Source: Bacteroidales bacterium UBA4179 (GTDB lineage: Bacteria > Bacteroidota > Bacteroidia > Bacteroidales > Dysgonomonadaceae). From it: DNA of 64,000 nt. Below are positions 44,411-56,080 of the stretch, one piece after another (positions within the stretch are counted from its first letter, which is position 1; every line of letters starts with the position of its first letter). A program made the translations under genes and the position numbers. The stretch lies in NCBI GenBank assembly GCA_002381125.1, contig DFUT01000007.1:35408-99407 (forward strand), read 5' to 3'. Under the pieces are notes generated by a model, which saw nothing but the letters and a program-made list of their open reading frames with translations, was not told the DNA's origin and searched no databases.

Positions 44411-46354
44411 ATGATAAAGATTACTTTTCCCGACGGTTCGGTTCGGGAGTACGAAGAAGGAATAACGCCATTGGAGATAGCGAAAAGCATTAGTCGCCGC
44501 TTGGCTGAAGAAGTGCTTGCCGCAAGTGTAAATGATGAAACATGGGATTTGACGCGCCCCATTACGGAGGATGCAACATTGAAGTTGTTGAAATGGGAAG
44601 ACGAAGAAGGCAAACATGCGTATTGGCATTCGTCGGCTCACCTCATGGCCGAAGCATTGCAGGAGTTGTATCCGGGAATTAAATTCGGTATCGGACCTGC
44701 CATCGAGAACGGTTTTTATTATGATGTGGATCCCGGAGAAGGTGTGGTAATTAAAGAATCGGATTTTCCCGTCATCGAAAAGAAAATGATGGAACTGGCT
44801 GCAAAAAAAGAAGATATAAAACGCCGGATCATTTCGAAAGAGGATGCATTGGAAATGTTTTCCAAAAGAAACGAAGAATACAAAGTTGAACTCATTAACG
44901 AACTTCAAGATGGCACGATAACGATTTATACGCAGGGTAGTTTTACCGATTTGTGTCGCGGTCCACATTTGCCAAATACTTCGTATATCAAAGCGGTGAA
45001 AGTGCTCAATGTTGCCGGTGCCTACTGGCGTGGCGATGAGCATCGTCGCCAGTTGACGCGTTTATACGGGATATCTTTTCCCAAAAAGAAAATGCTGGAC
45101 GAATATCTGGCAATGGTGGAAGAGGCAAAAAAACGTGATCACCGGAAAATAGGGAAAGAGTTGGAGCTTTTTGCTTTTTCGCAAAATGTAGGTGCCGGAC
45201 TCCCCTTGTGGTTGCCCAAAGGTACGCAATTGCGATTGTGCCTGGAAGATTTCCTAAAGAAAATACAGCGTCGGTTCGATTATGAACAAGTGATAACGCC
45301 ACATATTGCTTCAAAACAATTGTATGTGCTTTCGGGTCATTACGAAAAATATGGGAAAGATTCGTTTCAGCCCATGAAAACTCCACAGGAAGGCGAGGAG
45401 TTTATGTTGAAACCCATGAATTGTCCCCATCATTGCGAAATTTACAAAACATCGCTTCGCTCTTATAAAGACCTGCCTTTACGTCTGGCCGAATTCGGTA
45501 CGGTTTATCGTTACGAACAAAGTGGCGAATTGCATGGGTTGACGCGTGTACGTGGTTTTACACAAGATGATGCGCATATTTTTTGTACACCCGATCAGGT
45601 GAAGGATGAATTTTTGAAGGTAATGGATATTATTTTCATTATTTTCAATGCATTGGATTTCAATGATTTTGAAGCGCAGATTTCACTTCGTGATCCGGTA
45701 GACAAAGAGAAATATATCGGTAGCGACGAAAATTGGGAAAAAGCCGAACGTGCCATTATAGAAGCTTGCGAAGAAAAAGGGCTGAAAGCAAAAATAGAAC
45801 TTGGAGAAGCGGCTTTTTATGGACCGAAACTCGATTTCATGGTAAAAGATGCACTGGGTCGACGTTGGCAATTGGGTACCATTCAAGTGGATTATAACTT
45901 GCCTGAACGTTTTGATTTGGAATATATTGGAGCCGACAACCGCAGACATCGACCGGTTATGATTCATCGAGCGCCGTTCGGGTCTATGGAACGCTTTGTT
46001 GCCGTACTTATCGAACACACTGCAGGAAGATTCCCTTTGTGGTTGTCTCCTACCCAAGTCGTGGTATTGCCCATCAGTGAAAAATTTAACGGTTATGCAT
46101 ATAAAGTTGCAAAAACACTGAAAAAATATGATATTCGTACCGAAGTGGACGATCGTAATGAAAAAATCGGAAGAAAAATTCGGGATAACGAACTCAAACG
46201 CATTCCATATTTATTGATTGTGGGAGAGAAAGAAGCACAAAATGAAGCGGTTTCGGTGAGAAAACGAGGCGAGGGCGATAAAGGTTCAAAAAATTTAACT
46301 ACCTTTGCCGAGGAGGTTGAACGTGAAGTAGAAGAAATGACGAAGATAGAATAG
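44411..46354 (+). CDS. thrS: Threonyl-tRNA synthetase
   Basis: A 647-residue class II synthetase with all usual domains: TGS domain (MIKITFPDGSVREYEEG), editing domain with HSSAHLMAEALQELYP (HxxxH zinc-type site), catalytic core with motif 2 RYEQSGELHGLTRVRGFTQDDAHIF, zinc ligands in MNCPHHCEIY, motif 3 MIHRAPFGSMERF, and the anticodon-binding domain from about 540. ATG 44411 fits the TGS start; the longer frame from 44366 lies in the leader. It heads the translation operon thrS-infC-rpmI-rplT. Confidence 0.98.
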   Translation: MIKITFPDGSVREYEEGITPLEIAKSISRRLAEEVLAASVNDETWDLTRPITEDATLKLLKWEDEEGKHAYWHSSAHLMAEALQELYPGIKFGIGPAIENGFYYDVDPGEGVVIKESDFPVIEKKMMELAAKKEDIKRRIISKEDALEMFSKRNEEYKVELINELQDGTITIYTQGSFTDLCRGPHLPNTSYIKAVKVLNVAGAYWRGDEHRRQLTRLYGISFPKKKMLDEYLAMVEEAKKRDHRKIGKELELFAFSQNVGAGLPLWLPKGTQLRLCLEDFLKKIQRRFDYEQVITPHIASKQLYVLSGHYEKYGKDSFQPMKTPQEGEEFMLKPMNCPHHCEIYKTSLRSYKDLPLRLAEFGTVYRYEQSGELHGLTRVRGFTQDDAHIFCTPDQVKDEFLKVMDIIFIIFNALDFNDFEAQISLRDPVDKEKYIGSDENWEKAERAIIEACEEKGLKAKIELGEAAFYGPKLDFMVKDALGRRWQLGTIQVDYNLPERFDLEYIGADNRRHRPVMIHRAPFGSMERFVAVLIEHTAGRFPLWLSPTQVVVLPISEKFNGYAYKVAKTLKKYDIRTEVDDRNEKIGRKIRDNELKRIPYLLIVGEKEAQNEAVSVRKRGEGDKGSKNLTTFAEEVEREVEEMTKIE

Positions 46355-46423
46355 CACTGAATTTTTAACTAATATAAGGAATTAACTATAAAAATAAAGA
46401 AGAAAAATTTTAACATCAGTTGA

Positions 46424-46969
46424 ATGAAGAATAGTCCCAGAGATTCAAAAAATCAATACAGGGTCAACGAGCAAATTCGTGTGCCCGAAGTTCGTGTAGT
46501 GGGCGATAATGTTGAACAAGGAATATATCCTATACAAGAGGCTTTGCATATGGCTGAGGATAGAGGTTTGGATTTAGTGGAAATTGCACCTTCGGCCAAG
46601 CCGCCAGTATGTCGTATTATTGATTATCAGAAATTTTTGTATCAGCAGAAAAAGAGACAAAAAGAGCAGAGAGCCAAGTCGACAAAGATTGTTGTAAAAG
46701 AAATACGTTTTGGACCTCAAACCGATGATCACGACTATAATTTTAAACTTAAACATGCTAAAAACTTTCTCGAAGAAGGTGCCAAAGTGAAAGCTTTTGT
46801 ATTTTTCAAAGGTCGCTCCATTCTTTTTAAGGAACAAGGGGAATTGTTGTTATTGCGATTTGCCAACGATCTTGAAGATTATGCGAAGGTAGAGCAGTTG
46901 CCGGTATTGGAAGGAAAACGTATGTCCATTATTTTAGCTCCCAAAAAAGGATCTTCTGCATCAAAATAA
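46424..46969 (+). CDS. infC: Translation initiation factor IF-3
   Basis: A 181-residue protein binding the 30S subunit and monitoring initiator tRNA. The N-terminal domain has YRVNEQIRVPEVRVVGDN and EALHMAEDRGLDLVEIAPSAKPPVCRIIDYQKFLY; the C-terminal domain has KEIRFGPQTDDHDYNFKLKHAKNFLEEGAKVKAFVFFKGR. ATG start 70 bases after thrS. A basic, serine-rich tail (APKKGSSASK) ends the protein. Confidence 0.98.
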   Translation: MKNSPRDSKNQYRVNEQIRVPEVRVVGDNVEQGIYPIQEALHMAEDRGLDLVEIAPSAKPPVCRIIDYQKFLYQQKKRQKEQRAKSTKIVVKEIRFGPQTDDHDYNFKLKHAKNFLEEGAKVKAFVFFKGRSILFKEQGELLLLRFANDLEDYAKVEQLPVLEGKRMSIILAPKKGSSASK

Positions 46970-47031
46970 AAAATCGTAAGTGGATTTAAGAATAAAAGGG
47001 ATCAAAAAACAACGGTCTCGAAAAAATTTAT

Positions 47032-47039
47032 TATCTTTG
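47032..47039 (+). promoter_or_regulatory. Internal -7 promoter element before rpmI-rplT
   Basis: TATCTTTG matches TAnnTTTG, 48 bases before rpmI. It would allow the two ribosomal protein genes to be transcribed apart from thrS-infC. Confidence 0.45.
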
Positions 47040-47086
47040 CAAGCCGAAAAAATTATTAATCACTATATAATTAAGAATAACAAGAA

Positions 47087-47284
47087 ATGCCGAAACTTAA
47101 AACTAACTCCGGTGCCAAAAAAAGGTTCGCCCTTACCGGAACAGGAAAGATTAAAAGAAAGCATGCGTATAAAAGTCACATTCTGACAAAAAAAAGCAAA
47201 AAACAAAAAAGAAGATTGACGCATACTACGCTTGTCGATAAAGCTGACAGAAACAATATAAAATTTTTATTAGGGTTAAAATAA
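47087..47284 (+). CDS. rpmI: 50S ribosomal protein L35
   Basis: A 65-residue basic protein, MPKLKTNSGAKKRFALTGTGKIKRKHAYKSHILTKKS, with the L35 signature at the N-terminus and KKQKRRLTHTTLV after it. Normal length. Followed 99 bases later by rplT. Confidence 0.98.
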   Translation: MPKLKTNSGAKKRFALTGTGKIKRKHAYKSHILTKKSKKQKRRLTHTTLVDKADRNNIKFLLGLK

Positions 47285-47383
47285 ACCCTTGTTGTTTGTT
47301 ATTTAGTTTTTTATTAATCGAATGTATGCTCAAAAGAGTTCCGTAACAGCAGGAAACGCTTACATTCAAAACACGTAAATATT

Positions 47384-47728
47384 ATGCCAAGATCAGTAAA
47401 TCATGTTGCTTCGCGCAATCGCAGAAAGAAAATATTGAAATTGACCAAGGGTTATTATGGCGCCCGTAAAAATGTATGGACCGTAGCAAAAAATACATGG
47501 GAAAAAGGTCTTACTTATGCATATCGCGACCGTAAAAACAAGAAACGCAATTTTCGTTCTTTGTGGATACAGCGTATTAATGCCGCTGCCCGTGCCAATG
47601 GAATGTCTTATTCCCGTTTGATGGGTGCTCTACACCAAAACAATGTTGAAATCAATCGGAAAGTTCTTGCCGATTTGGCAATGAATAATCCTGATGCGTT
47701 TAAAGCAATTGTCGATAAAGTAAAATAA
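47384..47728 (+). CDS. rplT: 50S ribosomal protein L20
   Basis: A 114-residue basic protein: MPRSVNHVASRNRRKKILKLTKGYYGARKNVWTVAKNTWEKGLTYAYRDRKNKKRNFRSLWIQRINAAARANGMSYSRLMGAL is classic L20. Last gene of the operon, followed by an intrinsic terminator. Confidence 0.98.
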   Translation: MPRSVNHVASRNRRKKILKLTKGYYGARKNVWTVAKNTWEKGLTYAYRDRKNKKRNFRSLWIQRINAAARANGMSYSRLMGALHQNNVEINRKVLADLAMNNPDAFKAIVDKVK

Positions 47729-47751
47729 ATATTTTTTTTGTAAACGTAATC

Positions 47752-47786
47752 AAGGAAGAATCTATTGTGGATTTTTCCTTTTTTTT
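47752..47786 (+). terminator. Intrinsic terminator after rplT
   Basis: AAGGAAGAATC at 47752-47762 pairs with GATTTTTCCTT at 47770-47780 (11 bp with one G-T), followed directly by T residues to 47786. Confidence 0.85.
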
Positions 47787-47851
47787 GTACACTAAATTCA
47801 AACCTTTTGATAAATTTCTTTTTTATTTCATGGAACAAAATTTTATTTGTG

Positions 47852-47886
47852 TTTGCATGTAAATTAAGAATTATAGTGTAAATTTG
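47852..47886 (+). promoter_or_regulatory. Promoter of the split-barrel protein gene
   Basis: TTTG at 47852-47855, a 23-base spacer, and TAAATTTG at 47879-47886 (match to TAnnTTTG); ATG at 47912. Confidence 0.6.
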
Positions 47887-47911
47887 TTTTTCACTTGGAA
47901 ATCGTCAAGAT

Positions 47912-48394
47912 ATGAAGACCTTTTCAGTAGAAGAAAAGGAAAATATAGAAAAAATCATTAACTCCTCCAAACTTTGTTATGTTGGTATGGTTGATGATAA
48001 GGGTTCACCTTATGTATTACCGATGACTTTTGGATACAATGAGGGGGTCGTTTACCTCCATTCTGCACAAGAAGGGAAAGCTATCCGCATACTCTGTAAG
48101 AATCCCAAGGTATGTATTGCATTTTGTACCGACCCCGAGCTTATCTGGCAACATCCTGATGTTGCATGTAGCTATAGAATGAGGGCGGGGAGCGCTTTAT
48201 GTGAAGGGGAAGTGGTTTTTGAAGAGGATTTTGTCGAAAAAGAAAAGATATTACATATCATTATGCGTCATTATTCCAATAAAACATTTACTTTTTCTGT
48301 GCCGGCAGTGAACAATGTAAAAATATGGAAAGTAGAGATCAAAAGTATGAGTGCAAAAGAATTCGGAGTAATGCGCCCCGGAAGCATTACGTAA
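47912..48394 (+). CDS. Pyridoxamine 5'-phosphate oxidase-like FMN-binding split-barrel protein
   Basis: A 160-residue cytoplasmic protein: KIINSSKLCYVGMVDDKGSPYVLPMTFGYNEGVVYLHSAQEGKAIRIL is the N-terminal half of the FMN split barrel, and VCIAFCTDPELIWQ, CSYRMRAGSALCEGEVVF follow. This group includes NimA-like nitroimidazole reductases and heme-utilisation proteins, but many members are uncharacterised oxidoreductases. No stronger assignment is possible. Its stop is 33 bases before the TrmH-like gene, so the two may be co-transcribed. Confidence 0.88.
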   Translation: MKTFSVEEKENIEKIINSSKLCYVGMVDDKGSPYVLPMTFGYNEGVVYLHSAQEGKAIRILCKNPKVCIAFCTDPELIWQHPDVACSYRMRAGSALCEGEVVFEEDFVEKEKILHIIMRHYSNKTFTFSVPAVNNVKIWKVEIKSMSAKEFGVMRPGSIT

Positions 48395-48427
48395 TGAAAC
48401 ACGAAGGTTATTGATGAGTTTTTGTCC

Positions 48428-49216
48428 ATGAAAATTACAAGTCTTCAGAATGCGGCAATAAAGAATATTGTCAAACTGGCAAAAAGTAAAGAACGAAGAG
48501 AGCAACGGCTTTTTGTTATAGAAGGAGCCCGTGAATTATCGTTGGCCTTGACCGGAGGATATGTTTTGGATTCGGTTTATGTGTGCGCACAACTATTTGC
48601 CAAGAGCAAATATCCTGATGTAATGGAGTCGATCGAATCCAATAAAATATTTACCGTTTCTCCTGCCGTATTCGAGAAAATTGCTTATCGCGAGAATTCC
48701 GATGGAATTGTTGCGGTGGCAAAGCCAAAATCGCATGCATTGAGCGATATAAAGTTATCCGATAACCCCTTTGTTATTGTGCTGGAATCGGTTGAAAAAC
48801 CGGGTAATTTGGGTGCAATTCTGCGTACAGCCGATGCTGCTGCAGTAGATGCCGTTATTGTATGCGATCCACAAACCGACTTGTATAATCCCAATGTCAT
48901 TCGTTCAAGCGTAGGTACGTTGTTTACCGTGCAGACTGCCGTTTGTGCGTCGTCGGAGGCGATGGAATGGTTGCTGCAGAATGAGATTGCTTCTTATGCG
49001 GCCGAATTGCAGGCGGCCGAATTTTATCAAGATATGGATTTTACACACCCATCGGCTATTGTTATGGGTACCGAAGCCGAAGGACTTTCGGATTTTTGGC
49101 TTCAAAATGTAGAAAAGCGAATCAAAATCCCAATGAGAGGGAAAATCGATTCACTCAATGTGTCTGTCTCCACTGCCATTCTTACCTTTGAAGCAATGCG
49201 GCAGCGCGGGTTTTAA
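48428..49216 (+). CDS. TrmH/SpoU family RNA 2'-O-methyltransferase
   Basis: A 262-residue enzyme of the SPOUT class. The N-terminal substrate-binding domain has RREQRLFVIEGARELSLAL. The knotted catalytic domain holds motif 1 ESVEKPGNLGAILRTADAAAVDAVIVCD, motif 2 AIVMGTEAEGLS and motif 3 IPMRGKIDSLNVSVSTAILTFEA. It uses S-adenosylmethionine to methylate a ribose in rRNA (or tRNA). ATG 48428 is preferred over a TTG two codons upstream. Confidence 0.95.
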   Translation: MKITSLQNAAIKNIVKLAKSKERREQRLFVIEGARELSLALTGGYVLDSVYVCAQLFAKSKYPDVMESIESNKIFTVSPAVFEKIAYRENSDGIVAVAKPKSHALSDIKLSDNPFVIVLESVEKPGNLGAILRTADAAAVDAVIVCDPQTDLYNPNVIRSSVGTLFTVQTAVCASSEAMEWLLQNEIASYAAELQAAEFYQDMDFTHPSAIVMGTEAEGLSDFWLQNVEKRIKIPMRGKIDSLNVSVSTAILTFEAMRQRGF

Positions 49217-49284
49217 TTCGGTTGTTTGGTTTTTTGCGATTTCTTTTTATGACCTCTTCAAGGGGAATGCGTCGGCGTAACATA

Positions 49285-51537
49285 TTATACGTTTTGCAAT
49301 ACGTTTGCTGTTTTCTTGCTGGTCAAAATCATGTTTTTTTGTGATTTCATTAGGTTCGTGGATTGCAAAACAATGGTTTTGGTTTCATTCAAGATATTCA
49401 GGAAAAGAATGCTGCTCCTTGTTCCGGATTCATTTGCCTTAACGCGTTTAATTTGTTTTTTAGTGAGTTTGGCACATTGTTCAAGAATATTTTCCCGATA
49501 GTTTATGAGCGTGTGAAATGACGAATAATCATGGCGGTTCATCATATCGATAAATTTCTCATACATTTCGATTACGATTTTGCTTATTTCGTGCAGTTCT
49601 TTTTCCTGATCGTCGCTAAATCCCTTATGGTTGTTGTCGATGTAACGATAACTTTCCGAAGTGATCGTTTTTAGTGCTTTGGCAATTTCATAAGTATAGT
49701 CCACCACTTGAACATATTCTTGTTCGATATCCAATTCATTTACACCAATGGCTTTTATTGTAGGAACCACTTCGTAAGTCCGTTTATTTTTATACCTCAT
49801 GTACAAATCATCGGCTTCCCGAGAGATTTTGCGCAGCAAACGGCGATCTTCGTTTGTTAGTCCGTATATATTTTGTTGATAGATATTCAACATTTTTTTT
49901 ACTGTTTTTCTCACTTCCGAGGTACATGCTTTAATGATGCCTTTTTCATCTTCAAGAAGGGAAGAGTTGATTTTTTCTTTTTCTTTTCTTTTGCGGTGTG
50001 CCTCTGATGATTTGATAAAAATAAACACGATAAGCGCCAGCAATGCAAAAATGGCTATTTTCCCGCCCCACATCAATAATAGACCGATAATAAAGGCAAT
50101 TGTAAAAGCAACAAGCGCCGTAAAAAACCACCCTGTAATCACTGTTAAAACGCCATTGATGCGGTAAACGGCACTTTCTCTCCCCCAAGCCCTGTCGGCC
50201 AACGAAGTTCCCATTGCTACCATAAAAGAAACATAAGTTGTTGAAAGGGGCAGCTTTAAGGAAGTCCCCAATGAGATGAGCAATGCGGCAATGGTTAGGT
50301 TTACCGATGCCCTTATTAAATCGAACGATGCGGAATTCGTCTCTTCTTTCGAAGGCATCATGCGATTGTTGATGGCTTTTCTTATTTTGATTGGGGTGTA
50401 GTTTCTGAGCACGCGATTGGTATCGACTGCAGCACGGACGATAGAACGAGAAAGAGGTGAAGACGAAAACTTTTCCGGTCCCCCATCGTATTGGCGCGCT
50501 AGATTTACTTCGGTTTCCGTTACCGTTCTTGCTTTTTTGGAGAACCATAAGGCGAGTACCATGATGATGCCTGCACCCAATAGGTATCTCCAGTCCGCCA
50601 CCACAGGCTCTTTCAATTTGTCCATATACAACGTTTCAATATTGCCTCCCGCGAGGGCTACTTGTGATGCGATTTGGTACGAACTCAATCCGGCCATAAA
50701 CACGCCAATGAAATTTACCAAGTCGTTACTTGCAAAAGCAAGTGCCAATGCCATTGTGCCCATCAGGACAATCACTTTAAGAATATCGACCTTGAAAAGG
50801 TGCTGAAGGAGAGCCATTAAAAGTGTCCACCCGACAAAAGCGTAAAACAACGCTTTACCCATGTTGTTCGTGACATAGTGAAGGAAATCTTCCGATACGA
50901 TGGCGCTGCCTTTTAATCCTTTGAAAACAATGAAATAAGTGATTGCCGTGAGTGCAAATCCACCCCATAAAGCACCAAAGTATTTAAAAGGTTTTCGGTA
51001 GTTGAAGGAAAAAATCAAGCGCGTGAAATACATGATTATGCTACCCGCAACAAAGGCTACGACTACCGATATCAATATACCTGAGATGATGGCCAATGCT
51101 TTACCTGAGTTGATGTATTCTGCCAAATTGCCGGCATTGTTTTTCCAGATGATATACAGCGAAACGGCAACGGCCGCTCCCAATAGTTCAAAAACCAACG
51201 ACACTGTGGTAGAGGTTGGCAGTCCCAGTGTATTGAATATATCGAGCAAAATGACATCGGTAATCATGACTGCCAAGAAAAGCATCATGATTTTTGGAAA
51301 AGAAAACATATTGGGATGAAAAACGCCGCTTCGTGCTATCTCCATCATGCCGCTTGAAAACAACGTTCCCAAGATTACTCCGATAGATGCTACGGTAAGG
51401 ATTACCCATAAAGGTGCGACTTTTGAACCTACGCTTGAGTTGAGGAAATTTACAGCATCGTTGGCTACGCCTACTGTTAAATCGAGGACTGCTAAAACCA
51501 ATAAAACCAATAAAATAATCGGATAAATAAGATCCAT
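49285..51537 (-). CDS. PiT family inorganic phosphate transporter with C-terminal PhoU-like domain
   Basis: A 750-residue inner-membrane protein. The N-terminal half carries about 11 membrane helices and both PiT signatures: VGVANDAVNFLNSSVGSKVAPL with GLPTSTTVSLVFELLGAA, and AFASNDLVNFIGVF with SLGTSLKLPLSTTYVSFMVAMGTSLAD. About 220 C-terminal cytoplasmic residues (from 530) are helical with ISREADDLYMRYKNKRTYEVVPTIKAIG, resembling a PhoU-type domain. It would move phosphate with a cation. The promoter -7 box is at 51606-51613, with a palindrome between it and the start. Confidence 0.93.
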   Translation of the reverse strand: MDLIYPIILLVLLVLAVLDLTVGVANDAVNFLNSSVGSKVAPLWVILTVASIGVILGTLFSSGMMEIARSGVFHPNMFSFPKIMMLFLAVMITDVILLDIFNTLGLPTSTTVSLVFELLGAAVAVSLYIIWKNNAGNLAEYINSGKALAIISGILISVVVAFVAGSIIMYFTRLIFSFNYRKPFKYFGALWGGFALTAITYFIVFKGLKGSAIVSEDFLHYVTNNMGKALFYAFVGWTLLMALLQHLFKVDILKVIVLMGTMALALAFASNDLVNFIGVFMAGLSSYQIASQVALAGGNIETLYMDKLKEPVVADWRYLLGAGIIMVLALWFSKKARTVTETEVNLARQYDGGPEKFSSSPLSRSIVRAAVDTNRVLRNYTPIKIRKAINNRMMPSKEETNSASFDLIRASVNLTIAALLISLGTSLKLPLSTTYVSFMVAMGTSLADRAWGRESAVYRINGVLTVITGWFFTALVAFTIAFIIGLLLMWGGKIAIFALLALIVFIFIKSSEAHRKRKEKEKINSSLLEDEKGIIKACTSEVRKTVKKMLNIYQQNIYGLTNEDRRLLRKISREADDLYMRYKNKRTYEVVPTIKAIGVNELDIEQEYVQVVDYTYEIAKALKTITSESYRYIDNNHKGFSDDQEKELHEISKIVIEMYEKFIDMMNRHDYSSFHTLINYRENILEQCAKLTKKQIKRVKANESGTRSSILFLNILNETKTIVLQSTNLMKSQKNMILTSKKTANVLQNV

Positions 51538-51566
51538 CTTGTTCCTAGGTGCTTATAAGCAGTAAT

Positions 51567-51592
51567 TTAAGTTAAGTTACTACTTGACTTAA
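51567..51592 (-). repeat. Palindrome in the leader of the phosphate transporter gene
   Basis: TTAAGTTAAGT at 51567-51577 pairs with ACTTGACTTAA at 51582-51592 with one T-G position and a 4-base loop. It lies between the -7 box and the ATG, about 10-30 bases past the predicted transcription start: an operator or a 5' RNA hairpin. Confidence 0.7.
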
Positions 51593-51605
51593 AAAGTTGA
51601 CAGTA

Positions 51606-51613
51606 CAAAAGTA
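51606..51613 (-). promoter_or_regulatory. -7 promoter element of the phosphate transporter gene
   Basis: On the minus strand this reads TACTTTTG, matching TAnnTTTG, 68 bases upstream of the start codon. Confidence 0.5.
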
Positions 51614-51696
51614 ATAAAATAGTTTTTTACCTCGATATTTTTTGATGATAAGAATTAATAACTTAACAAAAATGTAACAAAAACGGGTGCCTGTTG

Positions 51697-53139
51697 TCAC
51701 TTCATATACTTATGGGTTGTAAAAAGTTTTTGCCTATAAATCAGAAAAGCTATAAAGCAGCATACCGTAATAACTGCTCCTCCAATGTATGATATTGATT
51801 GAGGAAGTGAAAATCCTTCCGGAGCAAGCAGAATATAGGAAGAAACGACATAGGTCATAAACAAGGCGGGAAGGAGGGTAATCCAATATCTTTTTTTATT
51901 GAGAATCAAATATATTGTTATTGTCCAAAGTACCACTGTGGCAAGTGTTTGATTGGCCCATGCGAAATACCTCCAAATAATATCGAAATTGATTTGGGTT
52001 AAAAGAAAACCAACAGCAAACATAGGTAGGGTTATTACCAATCTGTTTACAATGGGACCTTGTTTTATTTTAAAAACATCGGCAACAATCAGACGTGCAC
52101 TGCGAAATGCGGTATCTCCCGAGGTTATGGGAGCGGCAACTACACCCAGAATAGCCAGTATTCCTCCGAATTTACCAAGTAACGAATTGGATATTTCATT
52201 GACGGCCCACGCTGCATTTCCCTCGTGGGCAACCATTACTTCATTTAATTTTTCGACTCCTCCGAAAAAACTCATCCCGATAGCTGCCCATATCAGGGCA
52301 ACAACCCCTTCAACAACCATTGCACCATAAAAGACCTTTCGTCCTTCTTTTTCATTTTGTATGCATCGTGCCATTAAAGGCGATTGCGTGGCATGAAAAC
52401 CGGAAATGGCCCCGCAAGCAATCGAAATAAAAAGCATCGGGAAAATAGGGAATTGTTCACTGTTGTAGTGGAAATTGTGCCAGTTTTCGGCTGTCAGTTC
52501 GGGTATTTGGTATCCTTTTATAAAAAGGGCCGATATTAAACCTACGGCCATGAACAACAATGCAAAGCCGAATAACGGATAAATTCGTCCGATTATTTTA
52601 TCGATTGGAAGAAGTGTTGCCAGAATATAATAAATGAAAATGATCGCAACCCAAAAATTCATGGTTGCATAATCGGGAGTCAAGCCGGCCAAAATGTTTG
52701 CAGGTCCTGTAATAAAAACGGCTCCTACCAGTATCATCAAGACAATCGTAAACAACCGCATCACTTGTTTGGCCGTAAGTCCCAAATAGATACCGATGAT
52801 TTCGGTTATACTCAACCCATTATGTCTGAGCGACAACATCCCGGAGAGATAATCGTGCACGGCACCACCAAAGATGGTTCCAAAAACAATCCAAACAAAT
52901 GCAACCGGCCCCCACATTGCACCGGCGATTGCTCCGAAAATAGGACCTAATCCTGCAATATTCAAAAACTGAATGAGAAATACACGCCACCACGGCATGG
53001 GAATATAGTCTACCTTGTCGTTGAGTTTGTAGGCCGGAGTGGGTTTATCGGGGTCTGCACCAAATGTTCGTTCAATGAATTTTGAATAAAAAACATAACC
53101 CAAAATTAAAATTGCCAGACAGATGATGAATGTTATCAT
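51697..53139 (-). CDS. cstA: Carbon starvation protein A (CstA) family transporter
   Basis: A 480-residue inner-membrane protein with about 13-14 hydrophobic helices. The family signature PTPAYKLNDKVDYIPMPWWRVFLIQFLNIAGLGPIFGAIAGAMWGPVAFVWI, then GAVHDYLSGMLSLRHNGLSITEIIG and GFHATQSPLMARC, fits CstA-type peptide/pyruvate transporters. ATG 53139 (MITFIICLA) is chosen because a -7 box lies at 53164-53171, inside the longer frame that begins at 53205. The exact substrate is not determined. Confidence 0.95.
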   Translation of the reverse strand: MITFIICLAILILGYVFYSKFIERTFGADPDKPTPAYKLNDKVDYIPMPWWRVFLIQFLNIAGLGPIFGAIAGAMWGPVAFVWIVFGTIFGGAVHDYLSGMLSLRHNGLSITEIIGIYLGLTAKQVMRLFTIVLMILVGAVFITGPANILAGLTPDYATMNFWVAIIFIYYILATLLPIDKIIGRIYPLFGFALLFMAVGLISALFIKGYQIPELTAENWHNFHYNSEQFPIFPMLFISIACGAISGFHATQSPLMARCIQNEKEGRKVFYGAMVVEGVVALIWAAIGMSFFGGVEKLNEVMVAHEGNAAWAVNEISNSLLGKFGGILAILGVVAAPITSGDTAFRSARLIVADVFKIKQGPIVNRLVITLPMFAVGFLLTQINFDIIWRYFAWANQTLATVVLWTITIYLILNKKRYWITLLPALFMTYVVSSYILLAPEGFSLPQSISYIGGAVITVCCFIAFLIYRQKLFTTHKYMK

Positions 53140-53163
53140 GTTCTTATAAGTTTTAAATTCATG

Positions 53164-53171
53164 CAAATGTA
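53164..53171 (-). promoter_or_regulatory. -7 promoter element of cstA
   Basis: On the minus strand this reads TACATTTG, matching TAnnTTTG, 25 bases upstream of ATG 53139; it rules against the longer start at 53205. Confidence 0.55.
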
Positions 53172-53330
53172 CGTCAATTTGCTGAATAACGACAGGAACT
53201 TTCATGGGAAAATTAAATATTGAAAAGGAATAGGGGCATAAAACAATAAAATTCTTTTTTACAAATCATTGCGTGTTGAACTTAATTCCTTGCAAATTGT
53301 TTTCTTACAATAGACGAAAATGGAAGTTTC

Positions 53331-55735
<2,405 letters not shown>

Positions 55736-55739
<4 letters not shown>

Positions 55740-55945
55740 AAACATTGCAATTCAAAACCAATATCCATTGTTCCAATTGTGTAGCAAAAGTTAAACCTTT
55801 TTTGGATAAAAAGAAAGGTGTTTTTTCGTGGAAAGTCGATATTGATCATCCCGACAAAATCTTGACGGTGGAAACCGAAGAACTTTCAGCGGAGGACATT
55901 ATCAAGACGATCAAACGAACCGGATTTGAAGCCGAACTTTTATAA
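55736..55945 (+). CDS. Small HMA-domain metallochaperone (CopZ-like)
   Basis: A 69-residue single HMA domain: MKTLQFKTNIHCSNCVAKVKPFLDKKKGVFSWKVD with the metal site HCSNC (Cys13, Cys16), then DIIKTIKRTGFEAELL. It likely passes copper to the ATPase. ATGA overlap with the pump gene (4 bases) implies translational coupling and one operon. Confidence 0.9.
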
Positions 55946-55971
55946 ATCCGAGGTTAAAGTTTGTAAATATG

Positions 55972-56002
55972 TTGCATATTGTTTTTCTCTCTTATACTTT
56001 TG
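55972..56002 (+). promoter_or_regulatory. Promoter of the trp operon
   Basis: TTG at 55972-55974, a 20-base spacer and TACTTTTG at 55995-56002 (TAnnTTTG), the best-spaced promoter in the window. Transcription should start near 56008, 13 bases before the leader peptide ATG. Confidence 0.75.
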
Positions 56003-56020
56003 AGGGAAAATTGAAGGGAA

Positions 56021-56080
56021 ATGAATTATCTACTTTCAAACAGATATTGGTGGCGTCACTTACAACTCACAAAGTCGTAA
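56021..56080 (+). CDS. trpL: trp leader peptide
   Basis: A 19-codon open frame beginning MNYLLSNRYWW with tandem Trp codons TGG TGG at 56048-56053 (codons 10 and 11) and stop TAA at 56078-56080. GAAGGGAA just before the ATG can serve as ribosome site. It sits between a well-formed promoter and an intrinsic terminator directly upstream of trpB, the expected setting for ribosome-mediated attenuation. Tandem Trp codons in a 20-codon frame are unlikely by chance. Too short for gene callers. Confidence 0.85.
   Translation: MNYLLSNRYWWRHLQLTKS

Noticed and set aside
47852..48394. Nitroimidazole-resistance (Nim) assignment for the split-barrel protein
   Set aside because: The fold is shared by many unrelated FMN proteins; sequence alone does not separate Nim enzymes here.
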